A stretch of DNA of 39,341 nt from an uncultured Prochlorococcus sp. Its GTDB lineage: Bacteria > Cyanobacteriota > Cyanobacteriia > PCC-6307 > Cyanobiaceae. Where the stretch lies: contig CABYNZ010000011.1 in assembly GCA_902520485.1 (NCBI GenBank), forward strand, positions 1 through 39,341, read 5' to 3'. Shown one piece after another: positions 1 to 9,131 of this stretch; within the stretch, counting starts at the first letter, position 1, and each line of letters begins with the position of its first letter. The notes under the pieces are model-generated. The model had not been told where the DNA came from, searched no databases, and worked only from the letters and a program-made list of their open reading frames with translations. Both the position numbers and the translations under genes were made by a program.

Positions 1-349
1 TTTAATTGATTGCAAAAATATTAATTCAAATGAGTTAAAAAACACAATTCTTATGAGTATTAAGAATAATGATGGTGAAAGATTATTAATAAACACAATT
101 ATAAAAAAATGCGGATTAAAACAAGTAGAAAATATTAATATATTTTTAAACGAAAGACATCTAACAAATTTGTCTGCTTGCTTATCCAATTTAAATGATA
201 CTGATGAAATAATTAAAAATAAATTGCCATTTGATTTGTTATCAATTGAGCTGAGAGATGGAATTCAAAACTTATCTAAAATAACTGGTCAAGAATTAAC
301 AGAGGAACTTCTAGATAATATTTTTTCTAAGTTTTGTATTGGTAAATAA
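1..349 (+). CDS. mnmE: tRNA modification GTPase MnmE, C-terminal fragment (cut by window edge)
   Basis: The reading frame is open from base 2 and ends at 349, giving the last ~115 residues of MnmE (TrmE/ThdF). MnmE works with MnmG to modify U34 in the wobble position of certain tRNAs. The visible part is the C-terminal helical region after the GTPase domain. It carries the family signature: an [15 protein letters not shown] stretch followed by the terminal FCIGK, whose cysteine belongs to the conserved C-[IL]-GK end of MnmE. The G-domain itself lies outside the window. An internal ATG at 53 is not the true start, because homology continues upstream of it. The gene precedes nadC on the same strand with an 82-base gap. 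Identification is secure from the C-terminal signature. Confidence 0.93.
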   Translation, partial: LIDCKNINSNELKNTILMSIKNNDGERLLINTIIKKCGLKQVENINIFLNERHLTNLSACLSNLNDTDEIIKNKLPFDLLSIELRDGIQNLSKITGQELTEELLDNIFSKFCIGK

Positions 350-431
350 ATTTGAGTTAAATTACATAGTGATATATAGTTGATTCTCTAACTTCAGTTT
401 AATTTTTATTAATTAATTATTTCTTAGTTTA

Positions 432-1298
432 GTGGATTTAAATACTCCAATAATAAGTAAAATCATTGATAATTGGATCGATGAAGATATAGGTAAGGGA
501 GATCTTACAAGTTCCTCTATTACAGAAGAGAATGGTAATGCATATTGGATTGCAAAAGAAGAGGGTATATTCTGCGGGGTTGAAATTATAAAAGAAATTT
601 TTAGAAAAATTGATTTAAAAATCAGTCCAAAATTTAATATCTCTGATGGAGATCAATTTGTTAAAGATCAAAAACTCTTAGAAATATATGGGCCTTCAAA
701 AAGTTTGCTAGCTAGTGAAAGAATAAGCTTAAATATAGCAATGCATTTATCTGGAATATCAACATACACAAAGAATCTTGTAAATAAGTTAGAAGGTACA
801 AATATAAAATTAGCAGATACTAGGAAAACGACTCCTGGCTTAAGAATATTTGAAAAATATGCATTCAAATGCGGAGGTGGAGTCAATCATAGAATAGGAT
901 TATACGATGCAGCTATGATAAAAGAAAATCACATTGCATGGACAGACAATCTTAATAATGCAGTAAAAAAAATTCGACTAAATTCGCCTTTTACAACTCA
1001 TATCATAATTGAAGCTGAGAATATCGAACAGGCAAAAGAAGCAGTATTAGCAGGAGCAGATAGTGTCTTATTGGATGAACTTAGCCCTGAAATAATCAAA
1101 AAAAACGTTCAAGAATTAAGAGATTTATCAATGAATAGCTTAAAAAAAGAAGTAAATAAAAATTTGATAATAGAAGTTTCTGGAATTAACCCTGAAGAAA
1201 TTAGTAAATATCTAATAAAAGGTATTGATTTGATTTCAACAAGTTCTTCAATCACCAAAAGTAATTGGATTGATTTGAGTATGCGTTATATTAATTAA
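432..1298 (+). CDS. nadC: nicotinate-nucleotide pyrophosphorylase (quinolinate phosphoribosyltransferase)
   Basis: NadC converts quinolinate and PRPP to nicotinate mononucleotide, CO2 and PPi in de novo NAD synthesis. The 288-residue length is normal for the family. Visible signatures are the early DEDIGKGDLTS segment, the PRPP/quinolinate-binding region ADTRKTTPGLRIFEKYA followed by a glycine-rich GGGVNHR, the IKENHI motif, and the barrel-end ISTSSSI. The start is GTG at 432; it gives the usual N-terminus and no better in-frame start is present. It sits 27 bases upstream of argS on the same strand, so the two may be co-transcribed, though they have no metabolic link. NAD kinase is also in this window but far away. 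Confidence 0.95.
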   Translation: MDLNTPIISKIIDNWIDEDIGKGDLTSSSITEENGNAYWIAKEEGIFCGVEIIKEIFRKIDLKISPKFNISDGDQFVKDQKLLEIYGPSKSLLASERISLNIAMHLSGISTYTKNLVNKLEGTNIKLADTRKTTPGLRIFEKYAFKCGGGVNHRIGLYDAAMIKENHIAWTDNLNNAVKKIRLNSPFTTHIIIEAENIEQAKEAVLAGADSVLLDELSPEIIKKNVQELRDLSMNSLKKEVNKNLIIEVSGINPEEISKYLIKGIDLISTSSSITKSNWIDLSMRYIN

Positions 1299-1325
1299 TT
1301 ATATAGATAAATAATTGAATAATTA

Positions 1326-3140
1326 ATGCTAATCATTTTTAAAGAATTAACAAAACAATTTGAACAATCTCTTTTAGATAGTCTTGAAAAAAATGATAAA
1401 AAAGGAGAATTCGAAATTCTTCAAAAAAATTTAATTACACAATCATCAAAAGAGGAATTTGGTGATTATCAATGTAATGTTTGTTTAAGTTTATCTAAAA
1501 TATATAAAAAGAACCCAAGAGATATTTCTAATGATTTTATTAACCTTTTAAATAAAAATAAAAGCATATCAAAATTATGTAAGAGTCTAGAAATAGCTGG
1601 ACCTGGATTTATAAATATAAAATTAAAAGATGAGGTTCTAATAAAAGAAATTAAGTCAAATATTCAATGCAATAGGGCTGGCATACCTCTAATTAGAAAA
1701 GATTTAGATAGTGGTTTGTCCAATAAAGTTATTGTAGATTTTTCTAGCCCTAATATTGCTAAAGAAATGCATGTAGGGCATTTAAGATCTACAATAATAG
1801 GTGACTCAATATCTAGAATTTTCGAGTTAAGAGGTTATGAAGTATTAAGACTCAATCATGTTGGTGATTGGGGAACACAATTTGGCATGCTTATTACTCA
1901 GCTCAAAGATTTATATTCAAATGATCTAGAAGAAATAGGAAAGATCAAAATAAGTGATTTAGTTGAATTTTATAAAGAATCAAAAAAAAGATTTGATAAC
2001 GAATCTGAATTCCAAAAAAGATCTAGAGAGGAAGTAGTTAAGTTACAAAGTGGAGATATTAAATCGATTAAAGCTTGGAAATTATTATGTGATCAATCAA
2101 GGAAAGAATTTGATGAAATCTATAAAAATTTAAAAATAAAAATAGAAGAAAGAGGTGAATCTTTTTATAATCCCTTCTTAAAATCAGTTATTGATGATTT
2201 GAATTTAGAAAAAATATTAGTAGAAGATCAAGGAGCAAAATGTGTATTTTTAGATGGGATGACTAATAAAGAAGGCAAACCTTTACCGCTAATTATTCAA
2301 AAAAAAGATGGGGGTTTTAATTATGCCACTACAGATCTTGCTGCTATAAGGTACAGATTCAATAAACCTCCTAATGGCGATGATGCTTCAAGAATTATTT
2401 ATGTAACTGATCATGGGCAAGCAAATCATTTTGCTGGAGTTTTTCAAGTTGCAAAAAAAGCAAAATGGATCCCAGAAAATTGTCTAGTAGACCATGTCCC
2501 TTTTGGGTTAGTTCAAGGAATTGATGGCAAAAAACTAAAGACAAGAGAAGGTGAAACAATACGCCTAAAAGATTTATTAAATGAAGCAGTTAGAAGAGCA
2601 AAAGAAGATTTATTGAAAAGATTAGAAGATGAAGATCGTTATGAGACCGAAGAGTTTATAACAAATACTTCAAGAATTATTGGATTAGGAGCTGTTAAGT
2701 ATGCAGATTTAAGTCAAAATAGGATTACCAATTATCAATTTAGTTTTGATAAAATGCTTTCCCTAAACGGTAATACTGCTCCTTATTTGTTATATACACT
2801 TGTAAGAATTTTAGGAATTAAAAGAAAAAATAATTTTGTTTATGACTCTAAAGATTTTCAATACGTAAATTATGAACATAAATCTGAGTGGAAACTTATC
2901 AGAAAATTACTTAGGTTCGATGAAGTCATAATTTCTATTGAAAAAGACTTAATGCCAAATAGATTATGCAATTATCTGTTCGAGCTATGTCAGACTTTTA
3001 ATAGATTCTATGATCAAGTTCCAATCCTCAAAGAAGAAAAAAATATAAAAATTTCTAGGCTTAATTTATGTGACTTAACTGCAAAAACACTAAAATTAAG
3101 CTTAGAGCTTTTAGGAATTGAAACTTTAGAAAGAATGTAA
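1326..3140 (+). CDS. argS: arginyl-tRNA synthetase
   Basis: ArgS is a class I aminoacyl-tRNA synthetase that charges tRNA-Arg. The 604 residues match the usual bacterial length. The N-terminal Add-1 domain (about residues 1-110) is followed by the catalytic domain, where the HIGH-type motif reads HVGH at residues 149-152 after the conserved [11 protein letters not shown]. The KMSKS-equivalent is the degenerate form typical of ArgS, seen as [11 protein letters not shown]. The C-terminal part is the helical anticodon-binding (DALR) domain, ending in a [12 protein letters not shown] tail. Its stop codon overlaps the start of the next gene by one base (TAATG), suggesting coupled translation. Confidence 0.97.
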   Translation: MLIIFKELTKQFEQSLLDSLEKNDKKGEFEILQKNLITQSSKEEFGDYQCNVCLSLSKIYKKNPRDISNDFINLLNKNKSISKLCKSLEIAGPGFINIKLKDEVLIKEIKSNIQCNRAGIPLIRKDLDSGLSNKVIVDFSSPNIAKEMHVGHLRSTIIGDSISRIFELRGYEVLRLNHVGDWGTQFGMLITQLKDLYSNDLEEIGKIKISDLVEFYKESKKRFDNESEFQKRSREEVVKLQSGDIKSIKAWKLLCDQSRKEFDEIYKNLKIKIEERGESFYNPFLKSVIDDLNLEKILVEDQGAKCVFLDGMTNKEGKPLPLIIQKKDGGFNYATTDLAAIRYRFNKPPNGDDASRIIYVTDHGQANHFAGVFQVAKKAKWIPENCLVDHVPFGLVQGIDGKKLKTREGETIRLKDLLNEAVRRAKEDLLKRLEDEDRYETEEFITNTSRIIGLGAVKYADLSQNRITNYQFSFDKMLSLNGNTAPYLLYTLVRILGIKRKNNFVYDSKDFQYVNYEHKSEWKLIRKLLRFDEVIISIEKDLMPNRLCNYLFELCQTFNRFYDQVPILKEEKNIKISRLNLCDLTAKTLKLSLELLGIETLERM

Positions 3141-4249
3141 TGAATGATTTTGATCCACTAAATAATCTTTTCCCAAAACCAAGAGAAGAAATAATAAATA
3201 TGCAGTCTTACTCTGCACCTTTAGAAAATAGAAGAAATTTACTCCGCTTAGACTTTAATGAAAATACTTTAGGTCCAAGTCCTAAGGTTCTAGAGGCATT
3301 ACAAGTGATAAAATTAGATGAGATTTCAATTTATCCAGAATATAATTTTTTAAAAAAATTTTTATGTGATAAGTATCTTGATTCAAGAAAATTTGGTAAT
3401 GATGAAATCGGAATTTTCAATGGAGCAGATGCAGCAATAAATGCAATTTTCAATTGCTTTGGAGAAAAAGATCAAATATTTCTAACCACAAATCCAACTT
3501 TTGGTTACTATTCTCCTTGTGCAGAAATCCGAGGAATGAAAAAAATAAGTTGTTCTTACATTGGAGAAAATTTTCTATTCCCCATCGAAGAATTTAGGGA
3601 AAAAATAATAAAGCATAATCCAAAGTTAATATTTATTTGCAATCCAAATAATCCAACAGGAACTGTTCTAAGCTCTCATGAAATAATTAATTTAGCCAAT
3701 ATCAATAAAGATTCATTAATAGTTGTTGATGAACTATATGAAAAATTTAATGGAGATAGTCTTCTTGAATCGATAGATTTTGAAAAGAATAAAAATATAT
3801 TAATAATCCAATCTCTTTCAAAAACTGCAGGTCTAGCTGGTTTAAGAATAGGTTTTACTTTTGGCAATAAAAGTTTAATTCAGTACATTAATAAAGTTAC
3901 AGGACCATATGATGTAAACAGCTTTGCTATAATAGCCGCATTAGCAGCACTTAAAGACAAATCATATATTGATAATTATGTTTTAGAAGTAAAAAAGGCG
4001 AGAGAATGGATTTTAAATAAATTTAAATCAACAAAAATCAGAACTCACTTTAGTGGAGGTAATTATTTCTTAATTTGGCCAAAAAAAAATCCTAAAATCT
4101 TAATACAACAGATGAGAGAAAAAGGTATTCTTATTAGAAGTATGGAAAACAAAAAAGATATTAGTAATTCAATAAGAGTTAGTATTGGAACTAAAGAACA
4201 AATGATTTTTTTCTGGGACAATTACAAGATATTAGATTTAAAAAATTAA
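3140..4249 (+). CDS. hisC: PLP-dependent aminotransferase, histidinol-phosphate aminotransferase-like
   Basis: This is a fold-type I, class I/II aminotransferase of 369 residues, the size of HisC, which converts imidazole acetol phosphate and glutamate to histidinol phosphate. Visible motifs are LDFNENTLGPSP near residue 38 (substrate cradle), CNPNNPTGTVLS near 167-178, DELYEKF near 197, and the PLP-binding lysine K228 in SLSKTAGLAGLRIGF, followed by the conserved GLRIG arginine. HisC and cobalamin-pathway CobC-like enzymes are hard to separate by motif, so substrate assignment is less certain than fold. The start overlaps the argS stop by one base. The 3' end converges on the MBL-fold gene with a 4-base overlap. 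Confidence 0.75.
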   Translation: MNDFDPLNNLFPKPREEIINMQSYSAPLENRRNLLRLDFNENTLGPSPKVLEALQVIKLDEISIYPEYNFLKKFLCDKYLDSRKFGNDEIGIFNGADAAINAIFNCFGEKDQIFLTTNPTFGYYSPCAEIRGMKKISCSYIGENFLFPIEEFREKIIKHNPKLIFICNPNNPTGTVLSSHEIINLANINKDSLIVVDELYEKFNGDSLLESIDFEKNKNILIIQSLSKTAGLAGLRIGFTFGNKSLIQYINKVTGPYDVNSFAIIAALAALKDKSYIDNYVLEVKKAREWILNKFKSTKIRTHFSGGNYFLIWPKKNPKILIQQMREKGILIRSMENKKDISNSIRVSIGTKEQMIFFWDNYKILDLKN

Positions 4250-4971
4250 TTACTGAAAATATAAATTGTATTTTGATCGATTGTTTTAGGTTTTATTTGA
4301 AAATCTTTTCCAACATATTTTACTTTAAAATCTTTCATATTTTCGATAAATAAATCAGCATTTGAGAAATCACATTCTTTATTAATTTTTTTGCCGCGTT
4401 CAAAGTGCACAGGAATAACTACATTAGGTTTTAGAAGCTTAACTATTTTTGAGGCTTCTTTACCATTGTAAGATTTTATTCCTCCTCCAATTGAAATAAA
4501 CAATATATCTGGACCAGACAAAATAATTTGACTGTTTATATCAATATCACCAGCAGCTCCTCCCATATGGACAATTTTAAGATCATTCTGCTCCCAACTC
4601 CAAACAGTTGCCATCCCAAATCTTCTTCCATCTACTCTGTCATGTGGTACGGAAATTCCATTTAATAAAATATCCTCAAATTGATAGATTCCTGGCTCAA
4701 CGAACATTAATTGATCATTAGGGTTATATCCTTCATCTGGAAGCCTAGAACTAGCCAAAATAAAATCTACGTTGACTTCTTTTGGCTCCTTTAAATTACT
4801 TGCACAACCTATTGCTTTAAAGGGATTTATAAGAATAGATTTTTCTGCACTAGTAATTAAAAAACTACTATGTCCCAAACTTTTTATTCCTAAGTTTCTT
4901 GCCAATAATGAGGTAGGTAAAAAAGAGCTAACTAATATCAAAAATAAAAAGTTTTTAATTTGAGAAATCAT
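4246..4971 (-). CDS. exported MBL-fold (UlaG-like) protein with degenerate metal site
   Basis: The 241-residue product starts with a Sec-type signal peptide (hydrophobic residues ~6-24, likely cleavage after SLLA). The rest resembles the UlaG-like branch of the metallo-beta-lactamase fold: LGHSSFLI near the start, ILINP, a later HMGGAAGDID where active enzymes have an H-x-G-D segment, and NVVIPVHF near the end. The usual HxHxDH metal-binding loop is not present; at the equivalent place the protein reads ILASSRLPDEGYN. This suggests a lost or altered metal centre in the periplasm or thylakoid lumen. It is the last gene of the operon running from prfB, 19 bases after trpG. I do not recognise a specific function. 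Confidence 0.7.
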   Translation of the reverse strand: MISQIKNFLFLILVSSFLPTSLLARNLGIKSLGHSSFLITSAEKSILINPFKAIGCASNLKEPKEVNVDFILASSRLPDEGYNPNDQLMFVEPGIYQFEDILLNGISVPHDRVDGRRFGMATVWSWEQNDLKIVHMGGAAGDIDINSQIILSGPDILFISIGGGIKSYNGKEASKIVKLLKPNVVIPVHFERGKKINKECDFSNADLFIENMKDFKVKYVGKDFQIKPKTIDQNTIYIFSN

Positions 4972-4990
4972 AATATTATTTTTTGTTATT

Positions 4991-5587
4991 TTACTTTTGT
5001 TCAGCCATTTTTAGAAAATTACTAATTAATTTATGACCAAATTGCGTCAACACACTTTCAGGATGGAACTGTACCCCATGTAAATGTTTATATTCTTTAT
5101 GAGAGATAGCCATAATTGTTGAGTCTTCTAAAGTCGCAGTTATGTCGAAACAAGATGGTAAAGAACTTGAATCAACTATAAGACTATGGTATCTAGTAGC
5201 CACAAATGGAGTCTCGATATCTTTAAACAATCCTTTTTGATTATGAAATATTTTGGATGTCTTACCATGCATAAGTTCTTTCCCAACTATAACCTTACCT
5301 CCAAAAGCTTGGGCCAAAGCTTGATGACCTAAACAAACTCCCAAGGTCGGAATATTTTTAGATAATTTTTTTAGAATTGGCAGACAAATTCCAGATTGAT
5401 CTGGATTACCTGGACCTGGAGATAAGAGAATTCCACCAGGATTTAATTTGATAATTTCTTCTAAAGTAATTTCATCATTTCTTTTAACTATTAATTCTTT
5501 AGTTATTTCATGCTCAACTGAAAGTTCTCCTAAATATTGAACAAGGTTATAAGTAAAACTATCGTAATTATCAATAACGAGAAACAT
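4991..5587 (-). CDS. trpG: anthranilate synthase component II (glutamine amidotransferase)
   Basis: This class I glutamine amidotransferase supplies ammonia to anthranilate synthase (TrpE) in tryptophan synthesis, or to PabB in folate synthesis; many bacteria use one TrpG/PabA protein for both. The 198 residues are full length. The N-terminus is the classic IDNYDSFTYNLVQYLGEL. The oxyanion loop LSPGPGNPD is at 56-63, the nucleophile is C85 in GVCLGHQA, and the remaining triad residues are H175 and E177 in FHPES. It lies within the prfB-to-MBL operon, 12 bases after dgkA. trpB is elsewhere in the window, so tryptophan genes are scattered, as is usual in cyanobacteria. Confidence 0.9.
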   Translation of the reverse strand: MFLVIDNYDSFTYNLVQYLGELSVEHEITKELIVKRNDEITLEEIIKLNPGGILLSPGPGNPDQSGICLPILKKLSKNIPTLGVCLGHQALAQAFGGKVIVGKELMHGKTSKIFHNQKGLFKDIETPFVATRYHSLIVDSSSLPSCFDITATLEDSTIMAISHKEYKHLHGVQFHPESVLTQFGHKLISNFLKMAEQK

Positions 5588-5599
5588 ATTTATATGGAT

Positions 5600-6010
5600 T
5601 TAAAATAACAACTTTATTTTAGGAACAAAGATATATACAGCAATAATAACAGAATTAATGGAAGCTAATAATACTGCTCCTGCAGAAGTATCTTTTGAAA
5701 TTTTAGCCAAAATACTAAATTCTTTTTTCACTGCTAAATCAACGATTGATTCAATAGATGTGTTCAATATTTCTAATATTAAAACAGACATTATTGTTGC
5801 AATCAAAATAACATAATTACTTAGACTAATTTTTAGTAAAAAACCAATTATTAAACTTGTAACTGCAAAAATTAATTGAATTTTAAAATTTCTTGAAGTT
5901 TTTAATACATAACTAATACCACTGAAAGCATACTTAAAACTACTAAATATATTACTAGAAGTTTTGTATGATTCTTTTCTATTTTCTAAATAGTTGATTT
6001 TTTTTCCCAT
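5600..6010 (-). CDS. dgkA: diacylglycerol kinase (prokaryotic DgkA type)
   Basis: This small integral membrane kinase phosphorylates diacylglycerol or, in many non-enteric bacteria, undecaprenol. The 136-residue protein has a soluble basic N-terminus of about 30 residues, then three hydrophobic segments (roughly 48-62, 67-85 and 108-132). The family signature E-x-x-N-[ST]-x-x-E-x-x-V-D is visible as EILNTSIESIVDLA, followed by KDTSAGAVLLAS, which matches the DxxAAAV region of DgkA. Spacing to the preceding ybeY is 6 bases and to the following trpG 12 bases, so it is mid-operon. ybeY-dgkA adjacency is common across bacteria and supports the call. The lipid substrate cannot be read from sequence. 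Confidence 0.9.
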   Translation of the reverse strand: MGKKINYLENRKESYKTSSNIFSSFKYAFSGISYVLKTSRNFKIQLIFAVTSLIIGFLLKISLSNYVILIATIMSVLILEILNTSIESIVDLAVKKEFSILAKISKDTSAGAVLLASINSVIIAVYIFVPKIKLLF

Positions 6011-6016
6011 TTATTT

Positions 6017-6556
6017 TTAATCTAATCGAGTAATTAAATATTCTTGGAAATTTAACATATTTTCTAAATCATGCTCATTATTATGTTCCCATCTCAAAAG
6101 ATGTAAAAATCCATGACTAGCCAGCCAGATCATCTCTCTATAGATTGAATGTTTATATTCATAAGATTGCTCAAGTGCCATCTCTAATGATATAAAAATA
6201 TCTCCCAACTCTATATGATCTAAATTATTTAGAGATTCATCAGAAATAATTGGAAAAGATAGAACATCAGTTGGACCATTTTTTTGCATCCATTTCTTAT
6301 TCAAAGAAGCAATTTCTTGATTAGTTATTATCTGTAAGCCTAATGAAAAAGATTTTTTTTCAAAAATATAATTTGGTAATTCATAATCCTCTTTTTTTAA
6401 TATAGTATTTATCCAAGATAAAAAAACTTTCTCCCAAAAAATAGATTCAAAAATAAGATGAGTTTTAGTATCTTTTAACTTATTTGAAAATTGAGATAAA
6501 TCATTACATTGAAAAACCAAATCTAAATTTATTTCAGAAATAATTTTTTCTTTCAT
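6017..6556 (-). CDS. ybeY: endoribonuclease YbeY (rRNA maturation factor)
   Basis: YbeY is a zinc-dependent RNase involved in 16S rRNA 3' maturation and ribosome quality control. The protein has 179 residues, with a longer N-terminus than enteric YbeY. The conserved [17 protein letters not shown] segment is at about 86-102, and the metal site is [11 protein letters not shown] with histidines at 148, 152 and 158 in the H-x3-H-x5-H spacing. In most YbeY proteins this motif reads GYDH near its end; here it reads RWEH, so the three ligands are kept but the linker differs. It sits between the DUF3285 gene and dgkA, with 6-base gaps on both sides. Confidence 0.93.
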   Translation of the reverse strand: MKEKIISEINLDLVFQCNDLSQFSNKLKDTKTHLIFESIFWEKVFLSWINTILKKEDYELPNYIFEKKSFSLGLQIITNQEIASLNKKWMQKNGPTDVLSFPIISDESLNNLDHIELGDIFISLEMALEQSYEYKHSIYREMIWLASHGFLHLLRWEHNNEHDLENMLNFQEYLITRLD

Positions 6557-6562
6557 ACATTC

Positions 6563-6745
6563 TTAAACTGGAATATTGGGCTTACCTATTGTGGCCACAA
6601 GTATTAATATCCCAATTAAAACTAGAAAGGTTATTGAAAAATGAGAAATACTTTTTGAGCCTTTCCTTACCATATTTCTCATAGCAAGCTTTATAAAGCT
6701 TGGAGGAGAAACTTTTTTTTCTAAAATTTCGTTTTTATTTTCCAT
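6563..6745 (-). CDS. DUF3285 small membrane protein
   Basis: A 60-residue protein with one predicted membrane span near the C-terminus (about residues 36-54). The preceding amphipathic segment PPSFIKLAMRNMVRKG is the core of the cyanobacterial DUF3285 family. No enzymatic motif is visible and the function is unknown. The gene lies 3 bases downstream of prfB and 6 bases upstream of ybeY, inside a tightly packed operon rich in translation-related genes. This conserved context and the recognisable core motif are why I treat this short ORF as real. A role near the membrane is inferred from the single span only. Confidence 0.85.
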   Translation of the reverse strand: MENKNEILEKKVSPPSFIKLAMRNMVRKGSKSISHFSITFLVLIGILILVATIGKPNIPV

Positions 6746-6748
6746 TAG

Positions 6749-7871
6749 TTATTCAATAGATTCATTAGAAGAAATATTCATACGTAATAATTCATGAATA
6801 AATGGGTCAAGTCCACCATCTAAAACACTATCTAACTCATTAGTCTCCTGCATAGTCCTAAGATCTTTTACCATTTGATAGGGATGGAAAACATAATTTC
6901 TTATTTGATTGCCCCATGCAGCTTCCACAATATCACCTTTAATATCAGCGACTTCAGCAGCTCGTTGTTCTTTAGCAATCACTAATAGTTTAGACTTTAA
7001 AAGTAACATAGCTTTTTCTTTATTTTGTAATTGAGATCTTTCTTGAGTACATCTTACTGAAATCCCTGAAGGCAAATGAACAATTCTCACTGCTGTTTCT
7101 ACTTTATTAACATTTTGTCCTCCAGCTCCACCGGATCTACTCGTTGAAATTTCTAAATCTTTTTCAGGTATATCAAGTGAAATATTATCATCTAATTTTG
7201 GCATAACCTCTACCCCAGCAAAGCTTGTTTGTCTTTTGCCATTGGCATTAAAAGGAGAAATTCTTACTAATCTATGAGTTCCTTTTTCATGTTGCAGATA
7301 GCCATAGGCATATTTTCCATCAATTTCAAACGTTACACTTTTAATACCTGCTTCTTCTCCTTGAGATAATTCATTAATGACAAGGCTCATTTGATTATTA
7401 TCGGCCCATCTAGAGTACATTCTTAATAATATCTCTACCCAATCCTGCGCATCTGTTCCACCCGCACCTGCGTTAATAGAAACTACTGCTCCTTCCTTAT
7501 CGTATTCACCACATAACAATCTTTCAAATTCCCATTTATCCAAATTCTCTCTTAATTTCTTTAATCCCAGCTGAGATTCTAAAATCATTTCCTCTTCGGG
7601 TTCTAGCGAATAAAGCTCAAGAGAGGCATTAGCATCAGAAATAAAAGTTTTCCATTTATCTAACAATTCGAGTTGTGCTTTGACATCATCAAGGATTAAC
7701 ATTTGCTTTTTAGCTTCTTCTTGATTATCCCAAAATTCAGGCTGAGCAGAAATTTGCTCTAACTCTTTCCTTTTCGCTTTTAATCTTGGAACGTCAAAGA
7801 CAATCCTGAGCATTACCCAGGCGCTCTGTTAGTTCCGAAAGATCTTTTTTGAAATCTGTAATATCTATCAA
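6749..7871 (-). CDS. prfB: peptide chain release factor 2, made by +1 programmed frameshift
   Basis: RF2 terminates translation at UAA and UGA. The 354-codon open frame (7813 to 6749) contains the stop-codon-reading tripeptide SPF and the catalytic GGQ in [19 protein letters not shown], which identify RF2 rather than RF1. Its first residues (MLRIVF) are not RF2-like, however. In the other frame a 25-codon ORF runs from a TTG at 7871 ([20 protein letters not shown]) to CTT at 7799-7797 and then TGA. Reading CTT and slipping +1 onto GAC joins it to [14 protein letters not shown], restoring the normal N-terminus. The full product is about 373 residues: complement of 6749-7795 joined to 7797-7871. 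The first gene of its operon; divergent from grxC. The exact start (TTG) is the least certain part. Confidence 0.93.
7793..7807 (-). promoter_or_regulatory. prfB programmed +1 frameshift site
   Basis: On the minus strand the heptamer CTT TGA C (7799-7793) is preceded by AGGA (7807-7804), four bases upstream of CTT. This is the layout of the known RF2 autoregulatory signal: an internal Shine-Dalgarno-like element, a slippery CUU and an in-frame UGA read by RF2 itself. Low RF2 favours slipping, so more RF2 is made. The SD-like element here is weaker than the longer AGGGGG of E. coli. The site is supported by the protein homology continuing across the two frames. Confidence 0.88.
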
Positions 7872-7947
7872 AATAGAATTTAATCGTTATTTATAATCTA
7901 ACAAGCACTTTTGTTTAATAGTATAAACTAAGTATTATTTTAAAAAA

Positions 7948-8202
7948 ATGTCCAAAGTTGAAATTTATACTTGGCAATATTGCCCATTCTGTATTCGAGC
8001 AAAATCACTACTCAAGAAAAAAAATGTAAATTTTACAGAATATAAAATAGATGGCGACGAAGATGCCAGAGCATTGATGATTGAAAGAGCTGATGGTAGA
8101 AGAACATTACCACAAATATTTATAGATAATGAGGGTATCGGAGGCTGCGATGATCTCTACGCATTAGAAAATGAAAATAAATTAGAAGCATTATTAAACT
8201 AG
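7948..8202 (+). CDS. grxC: glutaredoxin 3-type (GrxC)
   Basis: An 84-residue dithiol glutaredoxin that reduces disulfides and glutathione-mixed disulfides using glutathione. The active site CPFC is at residues 12-15 in [16 protein letters not shown], followed by TLPQIFID (cis-proline loop) and GGCDDLYAL, which binds glutathione. Length and motifs are those of the monomeric GrxC family. The next gene is glutathione synthetase, only 5 bases downstream, so one transcript encodes both the use and the last synthesis step of glutathione. It is transcribed divergently from prfB across a 76-base gap that must hold both promoters; I could not place a convincing -10 box there. Confidence 0.95.
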   Translation: MSKVEIYTWQYCPFCIRAKSLLKKKNVNFTEYKIDGDEDARALMIERADGRRTLPQIFIDNEGIGGCDDLYALENENKLEALLN

Positions 8203-8207
8203 ATCTT

Positions 8208-9131
8208 ATGAAATTTCTATTCGTAATAGATCCAATTAAAAATATAAATCCCTTAAAAGATTCAACTGCTGCTTTAATGCAAGCATCATCAAAAAAAAAT
8301 ATTGAAATCTGGAGTTGTACTCCTCAAGACCTGGAAGCTAGAGGTGATGAAGTATGGGCATCTTCCGTAAAAGTTGAAGTAATTCCATGGATTTCTTTCA
8401 AAGAGAATGATTGCATACCTCTCGCCGAATTTAATTGCATTTGGATGAGAAAAGATCCTCCTGTAAATGAGGCTTATTTATATGCAACCCATCTTTTAGA
8501 AGTTGCCGAAAGAAAAGGAGTAAAAGTAATTAACAAACCCTCATCGTTAAGAGCGTGGAATGAAAAGCTAGGTGCTTTAAGATACAGCCACTTAATGGCA
8601 CCTACAATAGTTGCGAGTAAGGTAAAAGATCTTATTAATTTTGCAAATATAAATAATGAAGTTGTCATAAAACCTCTAGGAGGAAAAGGTGGTCAAGGTG
8701 TTATAAGGATAAATAAAAATTCTCCAGGAATTAAATCAATCATTGAATTAATCACTTCTCAAGAAGAATTACCCGTTATGATGCAAAAATTTATTCCTGA
8801 AGTCGTAGAGGGTGATAAAAGAATAATTATCGTAAACGGAGAAGCAATTGGATCAATAAATAGGATTCCTCAAGGAGGCGATTTTAGGAGTAATTTAGCG
8901 ATGGGAGGCAAGGCTGAACCCACATTATTAACAGAAAAAGAAAAAAGTATCTGCTCAGAATTATCTCAACACTTCAAAGATGAGGGTTTATTTTTTGTAG
9001 GTATTGATGTAATAAATGGAATGCTTAGCGAGATTAATGTAACCAGTCCAACAGGTTTAAGAGAAATAGAAAATTTATCCAATAAAAATGTTTCAGAGGA
9101 AGTTATTGAAAAATTAGTAGAAATTATCTAG
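8208..9131 (+). CDS. gshB: glutathione synthetase
   Basis: GshB ligates gamma-glutamylcysteine and glycine using ATP. The 307-residue protein has the GshB N-terminal domain starting with FVIDPI (standing for the family's F-x-x-D-P). The ATP-grasp domain follows, with [13 protein letters not shown] as glycine-rich loop, [17 protein letters not shown], and the C-terminal [14 protein letters not shown] containing metal-ligand E and N residues. The length is typical of bacterial GshB. It follows grxC by 5 bases. Its 3' end runs 8 bases into the convergent menF gene, with no room for a separate terminator. Confidence 0.96.
   Translation: MKFLFVIDPIKNINPLKDSTAALMQASSKKNIEIWSCTPQDLEARGDEVWASSVKVEVIPWISFKENDCIPLAEFNCIWMRKDPPVNEAYLYATHLLEVAERKGVKVINKPSSLRAWNEKLGALRYSHLMAPTIVASKVKDLINFANINNEVVIKPLGGKGGQGVIRINKNSPGIKSIIELITSQEELPVMMQKFIPEVVEGDKRIIIVNGEAIGSINRIPQGGDFRSNLAMGGKAEPTLLTEKEKSICSELSQHFKDEGLFFVGIDVINGMLSEINVTSPTGLREIENLSNKNVSEEVIEKLVEII

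Noticed and set aside
668..886. Minus-strand ORF inside nadC
   Set aside because: It lies wholly within a well-identified gene on the other strand and resembles no protein.
7794..7796. TGA in prfB as selenocysteine or sequencing error
   Set aside because: Position, CTT-TGA-C context and the frame change all match the RF2 frameshift; a Sec codon would not change frame.
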